Shown piece by piece: positions 1-11,366 of a stretch of 64,000 bases of DNA (the first letter of the stretch is position 1; every line of letters begins with the position of its first letter). The notes under the pieces were generated by a model. It was not told where the DNA came from, did not search any database, and saw nothing but the letters and a program-made list of their open reading frames with translations. The stretch comes from Rhodothermales bacterium (lineage in GTDB: Bacteria > Bacteroidota > Rhodothermia > Rhodothermales > Bin80). The stretch lies in the NCBI GenBank assembly GCA_028278205.1, contig JANQES010000004.1, forward strand, positions 1-64,000. The letters run 5' to 3'. The position numbers and the translations under genes are program-made.

Positions 1-15
1 CGCAGCGCCGATGGG

Positions 16-51
16 CGGCACCTCGACACGCGGGGTGCCGTCGCCTGTTTT
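16..51 (+). terminator. Hairpin with T run upstream of pnp
   Basis: CGGCACC at 16-22 pairs with GGTGCCG at 34-40 around an 11-nt loop, and a short T run follows at 48-51. This fits a terminator or attenuator for an upstream gene that lies outside the window (rpsO is the usual neighbour of pnp, but that is inference). The stem is only 7 bp, so the call is tentative. Confidence 0.35.
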
Positions 52-131
52 AGGCATGCGACTGGCGGCAGCCCCTCTGCGCGCGCTGTTGTTGGGAGCG
101 AAGGAAAAGAACTGCAACCTGTACCAAAACC

Positions 132-2471
132 ATGTCACAAGAAGCTACCTACCACGAAGTAGAGTTCGCACCGGGCCGTACGATGACGCTCGAAACCGGA
201 CGCCTGGCTAAACAGGCCGGCGGCGCCGTCGTCGTTCGCCTCGGAGACACGATGGCCCTTTGCACGGCTGTGCTCTCTGACTATGTCAAAGAAGGCCAAA
301 GCTTTTTCCCCCTCACAGTGGACTATCGCGAGAAGTTCGCCTCGGGCGGGAAGATCCCCGGCGGGTTTATCAAGCGCGAAGGACGCTCCAACGATAAGGA
401 GATCCTCACCTCGCGCCTGGTAGACCGCGCCATCCGCCCGCTCTTTCCGGACGGATTTCGCAACGAAGTACAAGTCATCTGCTCGGTGCTCTCCGCCGAC
501 GACGAAAACAACGGCGACATGCTCGCCGGCGTTGGCGCCTCGGCGGCGTTGCTGCTGGCCGGCGCTCCCTTCGACGGTCCCATCGCCGAAGTCCGCATCG
601 GGCGCATCGACGGCGCCTTTGTCGTCAACCCGACGCTGGGGCAGGTCGAAGAGAGTGATTTCAACCTCGTCGTAGCCGGCAAGCGCGACGCCATTGTGAT
701 GGTCGAGGGCGAGATGGACGAGGTCAGCGAAGAGGACATGGTCGAGGCGCTCGAAGTGGCGCACGAAGCCATCCGCGCCCTCTGCCTGGCGCAGCTCGAT
801 CTCGTCGCGACGTTCGGCGAGCCGGAGCCGTTTGAATATGAGACGGTCGTGCCGCCGCAGGATCTCATCGATACGGTCGAAGGGCTCGTCGGCGCTCGCA
901 TCGCCGATCACATCCGTCAGCCGTACGACAAAAAGACCTTCTACGGCGGCATCGCCGATGTCAAGGAGGAAGCCGTCACCGCGCTGCTGGGCGAAGACGA
1001 TCCGGAGACGGGCCAGGTTCGCGCCGAAGCGACCGAAGAGGGCTACACCCGCGCGGACATCAAGGCTGCCGTGGCGGTGGTCGAGAAGGAGATCATGCGC
1101 GAGATGATCATGGCTGAAGGCCGCCGCATCGACGGGCGCGGCACCCGCGAGGTGCGCGACATCTGGTGCGAGGCCGCCTACCTGCCCCGCGTCCACGGCT
1201 CGGCCATCTTCACCCGGGGCGAGACGCAGGTGCTGGCGCTCGTGACGCTCGGCACCACGCGCGACGTCCAACCTGTCGATCAGGTCTTTACGCAGGAAGA
1301 CAAACGTTTCTTCCTGCATTACGAATTCCCGCCGTTCTCGACCGGCGAGGTCAAGTTTCTGCGCGGGGCCAGCCGTCGCGAGATCGGCCACGGTTATCTG
1401 GCCGAGCGGGCGCTTCAGGGCATGATGCCTGATCAGGAAGACTTCCCCTACAGCGTCCGCATCAACGCCGATGTGCTGGAGTCTAACGGCTCGTCGTCGA
1501 TGGCGAGTGTGTGTTCGGGCAGCCTCGCGCTGATGGACGCCGGGGTGCCGGTCAAAAAAGCCGTAGCCGGCATCGCCATGGGCCTCATCAGCGACGGCCA
1601 GCGTACGGCTATCCTGACGGACATCCTCGGCACCGAGGATCACCTCGGCGACATGGACTTCAAGCTCACCGGCACCCGCGACGGCATCACGGCCTGCCAG
1701 ATGGACATCAAGATCAGTGGCCTTTCGCGCGAGTTGATGTTAGAGGCGCTTTTTCAGGCCAAAGAAGCCCGCCATCACATCCTAGACGTCATGGAAGAGA
1801 CGCTCGCTACGCCGAGGCCGAATATGTCGCCGTATGCGCCGCGTCTGACGCAGATCGCTATCGACGCCGAGTTTATCGGCGCGGTCATCGGGCCGGGCGG
1901 CAAGGTCATCAAAGGCATCCAGAGCGAGACCAACACCACCATCGATCTCGAAGAACGCGACGGCATGGGCTACGTCACCATCGCGGCTACCAACGAGGAA
2001 AGCGCCCAGGCCGCTATCGAGATGATCAAAGCCATCGTGACGGTCCCCGAAGTCGGCGACGAGTACATGGGCACGGTGCGGAGCATCCTCGATTTCGGCG
2101 CCATCATCGAGGTTTTGCCGGGCAAAGAAGGCTTGCTCCACGTCTCGGAACTTGACTACGGCTACGTCGATAAAGTGACCGACTACATTCAGGTGGGCGA
2201 TAAAGTGAAGGTGAAGTTGATCGAAGTGCGCGACGGCGGCAAGCTGCGCCTGAGCCGCAAAGCGACGATGCCCAAACCTGAAGGATACGTTGAACCGAGC
2301 CGGGATCGCGGCGGTCGCGGCGGTGGTCGCGGGCGTGATCATCGCGGCGGCGGTGGCGGTCGTGGAGGCCGGGGCGGCGGTCGCGGCGGACGCGGCGGTG
2401 GCCGGGGCGACGGCGGCGGTCGCGGCGGTGACCGGGGTGGACGCGGCGACGGCGGATACCGGCGTGACTAG
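132..2471 (+). CDS. pnp: Polyribonucleotide nucleotidyltransferase (PNPase)
   Basis: This is the phosphorolytic 3'-5' exoribonuclease of mRNA decay, a cytoplasmic homotrimer. The 779 residues show the family order: two RNase PH-like domains with a linking helical domain (about 1-550), a KH domain with its GxxG loop as GPGG at 587-590, and an S1 domain (about 625-700, containing GLLHVSE). The core is of ordinary length. The extra is a tail from about residue 710 made almost only of Gly, Arg and Asp in RGG-type repeats, which is likely to add RNA affinity or to mediate self-association. The start ATG at 132 gives the expected N-terminus just before the first RNase PH domain. The long antisense frame across it is a composition artefact. 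Confidence 0.97.
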   Translation: MSQEATYHEVEFAPGRTMTLETGRLAKQAGGAVVVRLGDTMALCTAVLSDYVKEGQSFFPLTVDYREKFASGGKIPGGFIKREGRSNDKEILTSRLVDRAIRPLFPDGFRNEVQVICSVLSADDENNGDMLAGVGASAALLLAGAPFDGPIAEVRIGRIDGAFVVNPTLGQVEESDFNLVVAGKRDAIVMVEGEMDEVSEEDMVEALEVAHEAIRALCLAQLDLVATFGEPEPFEYETVVPPQDLIDTVEGLVGARIADHIRQPYDKKTFYGGIADVKEEAVTALLGEDDPETGQVRAEATEEGYTRADIKAAVAVVEKEIMREMIMAEGRRIDGRGTREVRDIWCEAAYLPRVHGSAIFTRGETQVLALVTLGTTRDVQPVDQVFTQEDKRFFLHYEFPPFSTGEVKFLRGASRREIGHGYLAERALQGMMPDQEDFPYSVRINADVLESNGSSSMASVCSGSLALMDAGVPVKKAVAGIAMGLISDGQRTAILTDILGTEDHLGDMDFKLTGTRDGITACQMDIKISGLSRELMLEALFQAKEARHHILDVMEETLATPRPNMSPYAPRLTQIAIDAEFIGAVIGPGGKVIKGIQSETNTTIDLEERDGMGYVTIAATNEESAQAAIEMIKAIVTVPEVGDEYMGTVRSILDFGAIIEVLPGKEGLLHVSELDYGYVDKVTDYIQVGDKVKVKLIEVRDGGKLRLSRKATMPKPEGYVEPSRDRGGRGGGRGRDHRGGGGGRGGRGGGRGGRGGGRGDGGGRGGDRGGRGDGGYRRD

Positions 2472-2546
2472 GGAGGCTTGAAGATGGAAGGTGTTATTTC
2501 TTCAGGTCTTACTTTGTAGAAAGCCTGGCGTTGGTCATGAGTCACG

Positions 2547-2592
2547 GGTCATGAGTCATGGGTGTTTATCTCGTGACCCATGACTCATGACC
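2547..2592. repeat. Tandem-word hairpin (GTCATGA type)
   Basis: A 17-bp perfect inverted repeat has arms at 2547-2563 and 2576-2592 and a 12-nt loop. The arms are built from the words GTCATGA and GTCATGGG, and a third partial copy of the left arm lies at 2533-2546. It sits between pnp and the M16 peptidase. It could act as a terminator for pnp, but it has no T run. Confidence 0.8.
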
Positions 2593-2655
2593 TTCGCCTT
2601 CGTTTATTTGTAATGCCGACCTCGAATAGGCCAAAACTCATTGGCGGGTCTGCCT

Positions 2656-3915
2656 ATGCCCTCGCGGAAAGACATAGAGGATACGACCCTTTTTCGTAAG
2701 ACGACGCTGGCCAACGGCGCGCGTGTTATTACGGAGACGATCCCGTCGGTGCGGTCGATAGCCGTCGGGGTGTGGATTCATACGGGCAGCCGCGACGAAC
2801 AGCCCGAGGCGGCAGGCATCAGCCATTTCATCGAGCACATGGTGTTTAAAGGCACGGCGCGGCGCCGAATGCATCAGATCGCCCGGCGGCTCGAATCGGT
2901 GGGGGGCTTTCTCAATGCCTTCACGAGCAAAGAATACACCTGCTTCTACGCCCGCGCCCTCGACGAACACCTCGAACGCGCCATCGACACCACCTGCGAT
3001 CTGGTGCTCCAACCCCGGTTTCCGGAAAAGGAACTGGCCAAGGAGAAAGAGGTGGTGCTCGAAGAAATGAAGATGTACGAAGACACCCCCGAAGAGGTCA
3101 TCTTCGACCGGTTCGAGGGCGTCATCTATAAAAATCATTCGCTGGGCCGCCCCATCCTCGGCTATCCCGACACTGTCCGGTCGTTTTCGCGGGAGCAACT
3201 GCTGGCCTATCTCAATGCCCATTACACCCCTGACCGTATCGTGCTGTCGGTGGCGGGCAACGTCCGGCACGAGGAAGTCGTGGCCCTGGCCGAGAAAGCG
3301 TTTACGGCTTCGGGGCGCTCGCCGGTAGCCTGGAAGCGGAAGCCCGCCGGCGGCTATGCGCCGGAGGAGATCGTCGAAGCGCGGCCTATTCAGCAGGCGC
3401 ATCTCATTCTGGGTGCGCGCGGCGTCGACATCAACCATCCGATGCGCTCGACGCTGACGGTGCTCAACACGATCCTGGGCAGCGGCATGTCGAGCCGGCT
3501 CAACCAGAATATCCGCGAGAAATACGGGTATTGTTATAGCATCTATTCCTTCGTTAACCTGCACTCCGACACCGGCGACGTCGGCGTGTATATGGGCACT
3601 GATGCCTCGCGCATCGCGCGGGCGAAGAAGTTGATCTTCCGCGAACTCGAAAAGTTGGCCGCCAGGCCGGTCAGCGCGCGGGCGCTCAACCAGGCCAAGA
3701 ATCAGGTCAAAGGCTACATCATGCTCGGCCTCGAAAGCATGAGCAACCGCATGATGCGCATCGGGCGGCAAGAACTGCTCTTCGGACGCTATTTCACGCT
3801 CGACGAGGTGCTCGACGAACTCGATCAGGTTCAGGTGGATCATCTGCAAGAGACCGCCCGCGTCATCTTCCACCCGGATCGATTTTCCACCATAGCCCTG
3901 CTTCCGCAGGGCTAA
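2656..3915 (+). CDS. M16 family zinc peptidase (processing-peptidase type)
   Basis: A protein of about 419 residues belonging to the insulinase/mitochondrial-processing-peptidase family. The inverted zinc motif HxxEH is present as HFIEH about residues 57-61, followed by the acidic ligand region VLEEMKMYED about 75 residues later. The C-terminal inactive M16 half is also present, with the R/Y-containing segment REKYGYCYSIYS. One-chain proteins of this size work as dimers on short peptides. No signal peptide is visible, so it should be cytoplasmic. The frame is open back to a TTG at 2641, but the ATG at 2656 is preferred. No ribosome binding site separates the two choices. Confidence 0.92.
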   Translation: MPSRKDIEDTTLFRKTTLANGARVITETIPSVRSIAVGVWIHTGSRDEQPEAAGISHFIEHMVFKGTARRRMHQIARRLESVGGFLNAFTSKEYTCFYARALDEHLERAIDTTCDLVLQPRFPEKELAKEKEVVLEEMKMYEDTPEEVIFDRFEGVIYKNHSLGRPILGYPDTVRSFSREQLLAYLNAHYTPDRIVLSVAGNVRHEEVVALAEKAFTASGRSPVAWKRKPAGGYAPEEIVEARPIQQAHLILGARGVDINHPMRSTLTVLNTILGSGMSSRLNQNIREKYGYCYSIYSFVNLHSDTGDVGVYMGTDASRIARAKKLIFRELEKLAARPVSARALNQAKNQVKGYIMLGLESMSNRMMRIGRQELLFGRYFTLDEVLDELDQVQVDHLQETARVIFHPDRFSTIALLPQG

Positions 3916-3940
3916 TTTTTTTCGGTCGAAGAGCGAAAAA

Positions 3941-4882
3941 ATGAAAATCCTCGTCACCGGAGGCGCCGGTTTTATTGGATCCCACGTGGCGGATGCGCTG
4001 GTGGCGCAGGGGCATACGGTTCACGTGCTCGACGACCTCTCGTCCGGGGTGAAGGAGAACGTGCCGGCGCAGGCTGTTTTTCACGAGATGGATATCCGCG
4101 ACGCCGCCGTCGCCTCGGTGTTCGAGCAGGAGCAATTCGAGGTGTTGGTGCATCACGCGGCGCAGATGGACGTCCGCCGCTCCGTGGCCGATCCGCAGTT
4201 CGATGCCGGGGTCAATGTGGTCGGTTTTCTGAATTTGATGGAAGCCGGTCGAAGAAATGGGTTAAAAAAGGTTATCTTTGCATCGACCGGCGGGGCCATC
4301 TACGGCGAGCCTGAGTATACGCCGCAGGATGAGCAGCACGCGTTGCGCCCGCTCTCGCCCTACGGCATCACCAAGCTGACGACGGAGCGCTACCTGTTTT
4401 TTTACGAGCAGCAGTATGGCATCCCGTACGTCGCGTTGCGCTACGCCAACATTTACGGGCCGCGCCAGAACCCGCACGGCGAAGCCGGGGTGGTTGCTAT
4501 CTTCGCGCAGCGCCTGCTCGAAGGGCGCCAGCCGTTCATCAACGGCGACGGCCTCCAGACACGCGACTACACGTTCGTCCACGACGTCGCGCGGGCCAAC
4601 CTGGCTGCCCTGGCCTATGACGGGGCCTCGGAAGCCATCAACATCGGCACCGCCCGCGAGGCCGATGTCGTGACGCTGTTCCGCCGGTTGCGCGACCTGA
4701 TCGAGCCGGCCTGCCCGGAGGTGCATGCCGACGCCAAGCCCGGCGAACAACGCCGCAGCGTCCTCGATTACGCCAAAGCCCAACGCCTGCTCGGCTGGTC
4801 CCCTCAGGTAACGCTCGAAGACGGCCTGAGGCTGACCGCCGACTGGTTTGCTGATAGAATCGTCGATACGCGTTCAACGTAA
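3941..4882 (+). CDS. NAD-dependent sugar-nucleotide epimerase/dehydratase (GalE-like)
   Basis: An extended short-chain dehydrogenase of 313 residues. The Rossmann motif GGAGFIGSH is at residues 7-15, and the catalytic YxxxK pair is Y141/K145 (YGITK), with the preceding Ser/Thr in SPYG. The DYTFVHDVARA segment and C-terminal substrate-binding part resemble UDP-glucose 4-epimerase and related enzymes that supply sugars for polysaccharide or lipopolysaccharide. The exact substrate cannot be read from the sequence. It starts 25 nt after the peptidase stop, so co-transcription is likely. Confidence 0.9.
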   Translation: MKILVTGGAGFIGSHVADALVAQGHTVHVLDDLSSGVKENVPAQAVFHEMDIRDAAVASVFEQEQFEVLVHHAAQMDVRRSVADPQFDAGVNVVGFLNLMEAGRRNGLKKVIFASTGGAIYGEPEYTPQDEQHALRPLSPYGITKLTTERYLFFYEQQYGIPYVALRYANIYGPRQNPHGEAGVVAIFAQRLLEGRQPFINGDGLQTRDYTFVHDVARANLAALAYDGASEAINIGTAREADVVTLFRRLRDLIEPACPEVHADAKPGEQRRSVLDYAKAQRLLGWSPQVTLEDGLRLTADWFADRIVDTRST

Positions 4883-4883
4883 T

Positions 4884-4993
4884 CGTGAAACGTGAAACGT
4901 AAAACGTGAGGATGCTTCGCGCCAGCCTTTCTAGAGGCACCCTCACGTTTACTTCGTGAGTCGCTTCGCTCGTCTCACGTTTCACGCTTCACG
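4884..4993. repeat. Tandem-word hairpin (GTGAAAC type)
   Basis: The left arm (4884-4911) consists of GTGAAAC-like words ending AAACGTGAGG. The right arm runs from CCTCACGTTT at 4940 to the repeated TCACG words ending near 4993. Arms are imperfect but extend over most of the gap between the epimerase gene and scpA. The right arm ends about 10 nt before the scpA start. Confidence 0.75.
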
Positions 4994-5002
4994 CCCAACG
5001 CC

Positions 5003-5758
5003 ATGTACCGCATCCAACTCCAGGAATTCGAAGGGCCGCTGGACTTGTTGCTGTTCTTTATCCAACGCGACGAGATCGACATCTTCGACATTCCCATCGC
5101 CCGGATTACTGACGAATACCTGGAGTACGTCCGCTTGATGGAAGAGATCGATCTCGACGGCGTGGCCGATTTCATCTACATGGCGGCGTTGTTGATCAAC
5201 GTCAAGGTGCGGATGCTGTTGCCCCGGCCCGAACTCGACGAAGACGGCGAGCCTATCGATCCGAGGCGCGAACTCGTCGAGCGGCTGCTCGAATACATGC
5301 GTTACAAGGAGGCGTCTGAGGGGTTGGCCGTTTATCACGAAAACCGGTCGAATCTCTTCACACGCGGCGAGGCTTCGGCGCAGCAGGATCTTTTCGAACG
5401 CGCGATGCCCGAGACGCTCGTCAACACCACCCTGTTCGATCTGATCTCGGCGCTCCGGCGCGTGTTGACCGAAACGCCCGAGGTGTCGGTGTTCGCGCTC
5501 GAAGCGGTCGATTATACCGTCGAAAATCAGCGGATCTACGTGTTGGAGCAACTCGAAAAGCGCGGGCGGGTGACTTTCATCGACCTGGCGCGGCACTGGG
5601 ATAAAGGCTTCATCATCGCTACGTTCCTGGCGATCCTCGAAATGACGCAACGCAGCGTCGTGCGCCTCAGCCCGACGGAATCTGCCGACGACTTTTACGT
5701 CGAACGCATCCCGGACGTGGATCAGCCCGAGAAAACCAACGGCGCGCTGAAACGCTGA
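5003..5758 (+). CDS. scpA: Segregation and condensation protein A
   Basis: ScpA is the kleisin subunit of the bacterial SMC condensin, bridging the SMC heads and binding ScpB. The 251-residue product has the typical kleisin N-terminus (EFEGPLDLLLFFIQRDEIDI), the acidic middle, and a C-terminal winged-helix that ends at FLAILEMTQRSVVRL. Length is normal for the family. scpB follows, as in many bacteria, although here the two genes are separated by a 240-bp repeat-bearing gap. Confidence 0.96.
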   Translation: MYRIQLQEFEGPLDLLLFFIQRDEIDIFDIPIARITDEYLEYVRLMEEIDLDGVADFIYMAALLINVKVRMLLPRPELDEDGEPIDPRRELVERLLEYMRYKEASEGLAVYHENRSNLFTRGEASAQQDLFERAMPETLVNTTLFDLISALRRVLTETPEVSVFALEAVDYTVENQRIYVLEQLEKRGRVTFIDLARHWDKGFIIATFLAILEMTQRSVVRLSPTESADDFYVERIPDVDQPEKTNGALKR

Positions 5759-5802
5759 CTTCGTGTGATTGATGAGGATGTCGGATATTTATTTTAATTT
5801 GT

Positions 5803-5973
5803 TCTCGTTCCCGCGCTCCTGCGTGGACACGAGCGAAGCGACTGACGAAGTAAATGCAGAACCGGAGACGCTCCTGCGTCCAAGAATCACAGCAGGAGCA
5901 TCTCGGAAGGCCAAAAGGGCGACGCAGGAGCGTCGCAATCTACACTCCCACGGAGGACCGTGGGAGCGAGAAA
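5803..5973. repeat. Nested palindromic element between scpA and scpB
   Basis: Three nested inverted repeats are visible: an outer pair TCTCGTTCCCGCG / CGTGGGAGCGAGA (imperfect), a perfect 14-bp pair GACGCTCCTGCGTC at 5867-5880 against 5921-5934, and a local hairpin CTCCCACGG/CCGTGGGAG at 5945-5966. No reading frame there looks genuine. It fills almost the whole scpA-scpB gap. Confidence 0.75.
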
Positions 5974-5999
5974 ATGGGTGGCTAAATTCCTGATTGTGA

Positions 6000-6701
6000 A
6001 TGGATCTCCTCGACACCAACGACACCCCGATACACAACATCGACGGGCGAGCTGCCGAGCTGGCGCGGGCCGTTGAAGCCCTGGTTTTTGCCGCCGACGA
6101 GCCGGTTACGGCGGCGCAGATTGCCGATGTCTATGCGGAGATCACCCAGGAAGCCCCGCCGCCGGCAGACCGGATCCAGCAGATCGTAGATCGGCTCAAT
6201 GCCGGGTATCAGAAGCACGGGCGAGCGTTGCGGATTCGAGCCTGGGCCGGCGGCTTTCGCATGGCGACCACCAGCGAAGTGGCGCCGTATCTCAAAGTCT
6301 ATTTCCGCCGCGACCGCAGCCGCAAGCTCACCCGCTCGTTGATGGAAACCCTCGCCATCCTGGCCTACAAACAACCCGCCACCAAGCCCGAAATCGACTA
6401 CGTGCGCGGCGTCGATTCAGACTATGCCCTGCGCCGCCTGCTCGACGTCGGGTTGATCGATGTGGTCGGGCGTAGCGACTCGGTGGGGCGGCCTTTGCTC
6501 TATGGCACCACGTCGCGGTTCCTCGAAGAGTTCGGGCTTTCGGATTTAGACGCGTTGCCGAACCTTCGCGAGATTGAAGAGTTATTAGATGATCCCGCTT
6601 TCAACAAAGAACGCGCTCGACTTTTGATGCTTAAAGGCTTGGACACGCCACAGCCGTCCGATGCGCCCGAAGCGCCGGATGGCGAGACAGAAGAAACCTG
6701 A
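6000..6701 (+). CDS. scpB: Segregation and condensation protein B
   Basis: ScpB binds ScpA as a dimer in the SMC-ScpAB complex for chromosome organisation. The 233-residue product has the two winged-helix domains of the family. The conserved segment TLAILAYKQPATKPEIDYVRG spans the linker and second domain, followed by GRPLLYGTTSRFLEEFGL. The acidic C-terminal tail is usual. The ATG at 6000 lies just after the repeat element, and no upstream in-frame start adds conserved sequence. Confidence 0.96.
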   Translation: MDLLDTNDTPIHNIDGRAAELARAVEALVFAADEPVTAAQIADVYAEITQEAPPPADRIQQIVDRLNAGYQKHGRALRIRAWAGGFRMATTSEVAPYLKVYFRRDRSRKLTRSLMETLAILAYKQPATKPEIDYVRGVDSDYALRRLLDVGLIDVVGRSDSVGRPLLYGTTSRFLEEFGLSDLDALPNLREIEELLDDPAFNKERARLLMLKGLDTPQPSDAPEAPDGETEET

Positions 6702-6748
6702 CCATGGGCACAGCATGCGCTGTGCCTTTTTCGTATCCGCTATCCATT

Positions 6749-7573
6749 ATGGCCGAGCACAAACCAAAGAAAAGAGGACGCCACCGGGGACGGCAAAACC
6801 GGCGTTCTGATGACGAACGGCCGGTCGAGGCTGAATCCGGCGCAGAAGGAGGGGGGCGCCTCAACAAATACATCGCCCGCGCGGGGGTGTGCTCGCGCCG
6901 TAATGCCGACGCGTTGATCGACCAGGGGTTGGTGAAGGTCAACGGGGCCGTCGTCAGCGAGTACTGGTATCAGGTGGAGCCGGACGACGTGGTGGAGGTC
7001 AATGGCCGGGTGATTTCGCCGCGCCGGTTTGTCTATCTGCTGCTCAACAAGCCCAAAGACACCATCACCACCACCCGCGACGAACGCGGGCGCAAGACCG
7101 TCCTCGACCTGATTGCCCTGCCCGACGAAGAGCGCGCCGGCCTTTTTCCCGTCGGAAGGCTCGACCGCGACACCCTCGGCGTGTTGCTCTTGACCAACGA
7201 CGGCGAACTGGCGCACCGGCTGATGCATCCGCGCTACGAGATCACCAAACGCTACGTCGCGCGCACGAAAAAGGCCGTCAAACCGCACGAGATCGATCAA
7301 CTCAAGCGGGGCATCACGCTCGACGACGGCCCGGCCCGCGCCGACATGGCGGCTTTCATCGATCCGTCGAACCGGCATGAGATCGGTCTGGAGATCCACG
7401 AAGGGCGCAACCGGCAGGTTCGGCGGATGCTCGAAGCGCTGGGCCACACCGTCGTCGCGCTCGAACGCGTCACCTACGCCAACCTCCATGCCGGCGGCGT
7501 GCGGCGAGGTAAATGGCGGCGGCTTAAATCGCACGAAGTCAGGCGGCTTCGTCAACTCGTCCATCTCAAATAA
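6749..7573 (+). CDS. RluB/RsuA-type 23S rRNA pseudouridine synthase
   Basis: This enzyme isomerises a uridine in rRNA to pseudouridine. The order is a basic, low-complexity N-terminus, an S4 RNA-binding domain (RLNKYIARAGVCSRRNADALI) and the RsuA/RluB catalytic domain, with the active-site Asp in GRLDRDTLG. The motif GRNRQVRRML near the C-terminus is typical. The frame extends upstream to an ATG at 6704, only 2 nt after the scpB stop. The ATG at 6749 is preferred because the intervening residues are unlike the family. It is probably in one operon with scpB. Confidence 0.93.
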   Translation: MAEHKPKKRGRHRGRQNRRSDDERPVEAESGAEGGGRLNKYIARAGVCSRRNADALIDQGLVKVNGAVVSEYWYQVEPDDVVEVNGRVISPRRFVYLLLNKPKDTITTTRDERGRKTVLDLIALPDEERAGLFPVGRLDRDTLGVLLLTNDGELAHRLMHPRYEITKRYVARTKKAVKPHEIDQLKRGITLDDGPARADMAAFIDPSNRHEIGLEIHEGRNRQVRRMLEALGHTVVALERVTYANLHAGGVRRGKWRRLKSHEVRRLRQLVHLK

Positions 7574-10462
<2,889 letters not shown>

Positions 10463-10508
10463 AGCACTACCTCGCTTGTCCAAAACAGATCAAAAGGATC
10501 ACGTATTT

Positions 10509-11204
10509 ATGGATCCGCTGAGCGATGAGAAAATCGTTGATTCCTGGGGCAAGAATGCTGCGCCCTGGATAGCGGCGATTCGGGAAGAACAGGTCGAAAG
10601 CCGTAAGCTATGCACCAACCAGGCTATTGTTGAGGCCGTTTTGAGTTGTGCGCCCCGGACGGTGCTAGATTTAGGATGTGGGGAGGGGTGGTTGAGCAGA
10701 GCGCTTACCGCCCACGGTCTTCAGGTGACCGGCATCGACGTCGTTCCGGCGCTCGTTGAGGAAGCACAACGCACCGGAGGCGGACCGTTTCTGGTGCTGT
10801 CCTACGAAGACCTTGCCGACGGGAAATGGGAGGATACGGTTGATGCCATCGTTTGCAATTTTTCGCTGTTGGGTAAGGAATCGGTTGAAGGCCTGGTGCA
10901 GGCGGCATCGAAGCTTCTCAATCCACAGGGGCGTTTCATTGTTCAAACCCCTCATCCGGTATGGGCATGCGGCGATCTGCCCTATCGCGATGGATGGAGA
11001 AAAGGCTCGTGGGCTGGCTTCGGGGGTGATTTTACGGATCCGGCTCCGTGGTACTTCAGAACCTTAGCGTCGTGGATACACTTGTTTCTGACGAATGATT
11101 TTCACCTACGTGATCTGCGCGAACCGATTCACCCAGAGCATGAAAAACCGGCCTCGGTGATCTTTATTGCAGAGAGGAGGGAAGACGCTTCACAATCCCT
11201 TTGA
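10509..11204 (+). CDS. Class I SAM-dependent methyltransferase
   Basis: About 231 residues. The SAM-binding motif I is clear (TVLDLGCGEGWLSRAL), followed by motif II (VTGIDVVPALVEEA) and motif IV (DAIVCNFSLLG). This is the small-molecule methyltransferase fold (Methyltransf_11/25 type), and the substrate is unknown. An in-frame TTG at 10476 exists, but the ATG at 10509 has a purine-rich stretch (AAAGGA) at 10492-10497 and is preferred. It lies close behind guaB and could be read from the same transcript. Confidence 0.85.
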   Translation: MDPLSDEKIVDSWGKNAAPWIAAIREEQVESRKLCTNQAIVEAVLSCAPRTVLDLGCGEGWLSRALTAHGLQVTGIDVVPALVEEAQRTGGGPFLVLSYEDLADGKWEDTVDAIVCNFSLLGKESVEGLVQAASKLLNPQGRFIVQTPHPVWACGDLPYRDGWRKGSWAGFGGDFTDPAPWYFRTLASWIHLFLTNDFHLRDLREPIHPEHEKPASVIFIAERREDASQSL

Positions 11205-11253
11205 CTTGGTTTCTTCTATTCTTCGATCTATCGAGTATGCCATGAAGATAAAT

Positions 11254-11284
11254 AAGTGAGACATTACTTAAGTGAAACATTACT
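11254..11284 (+). promoter_or_regulatory. Tandem 15-nt direct repeat upstream of susC
   Basis: AAGTGAGACATTACT at 11254-11268 is followed after one base by AAGTGAAACATTACT at 11270-11284, so the period is 16 nt with one mismatch. It lies about 80 nt before the susC-like start in an A/T-rich stretch. Such tandem sites are often regulator binding sites; no regulator gene is nearby. Confidence 0.4.
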
Positions 11285-11366
11285 ATTAAAAAACGTCCAA
11301 GAGAGATCGATGGACTCCGTTTTCGGACGGAGTGGTTCTCCACCCTAATCTTCACCCCCAACGCTC

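Noticed and set aside
135..1643. Long open frame of 502 codons antisense to pnp
   Set aside because: It is a composition artefact of high-GC codon use; the product has no recognisable motif and the plus-strand PNPase is certain. The same applies to other long antisense frames, for example 7580-8962, 12723-14045, 17674-18891, 19498-20787, 20885-22441 and 40945-42546.
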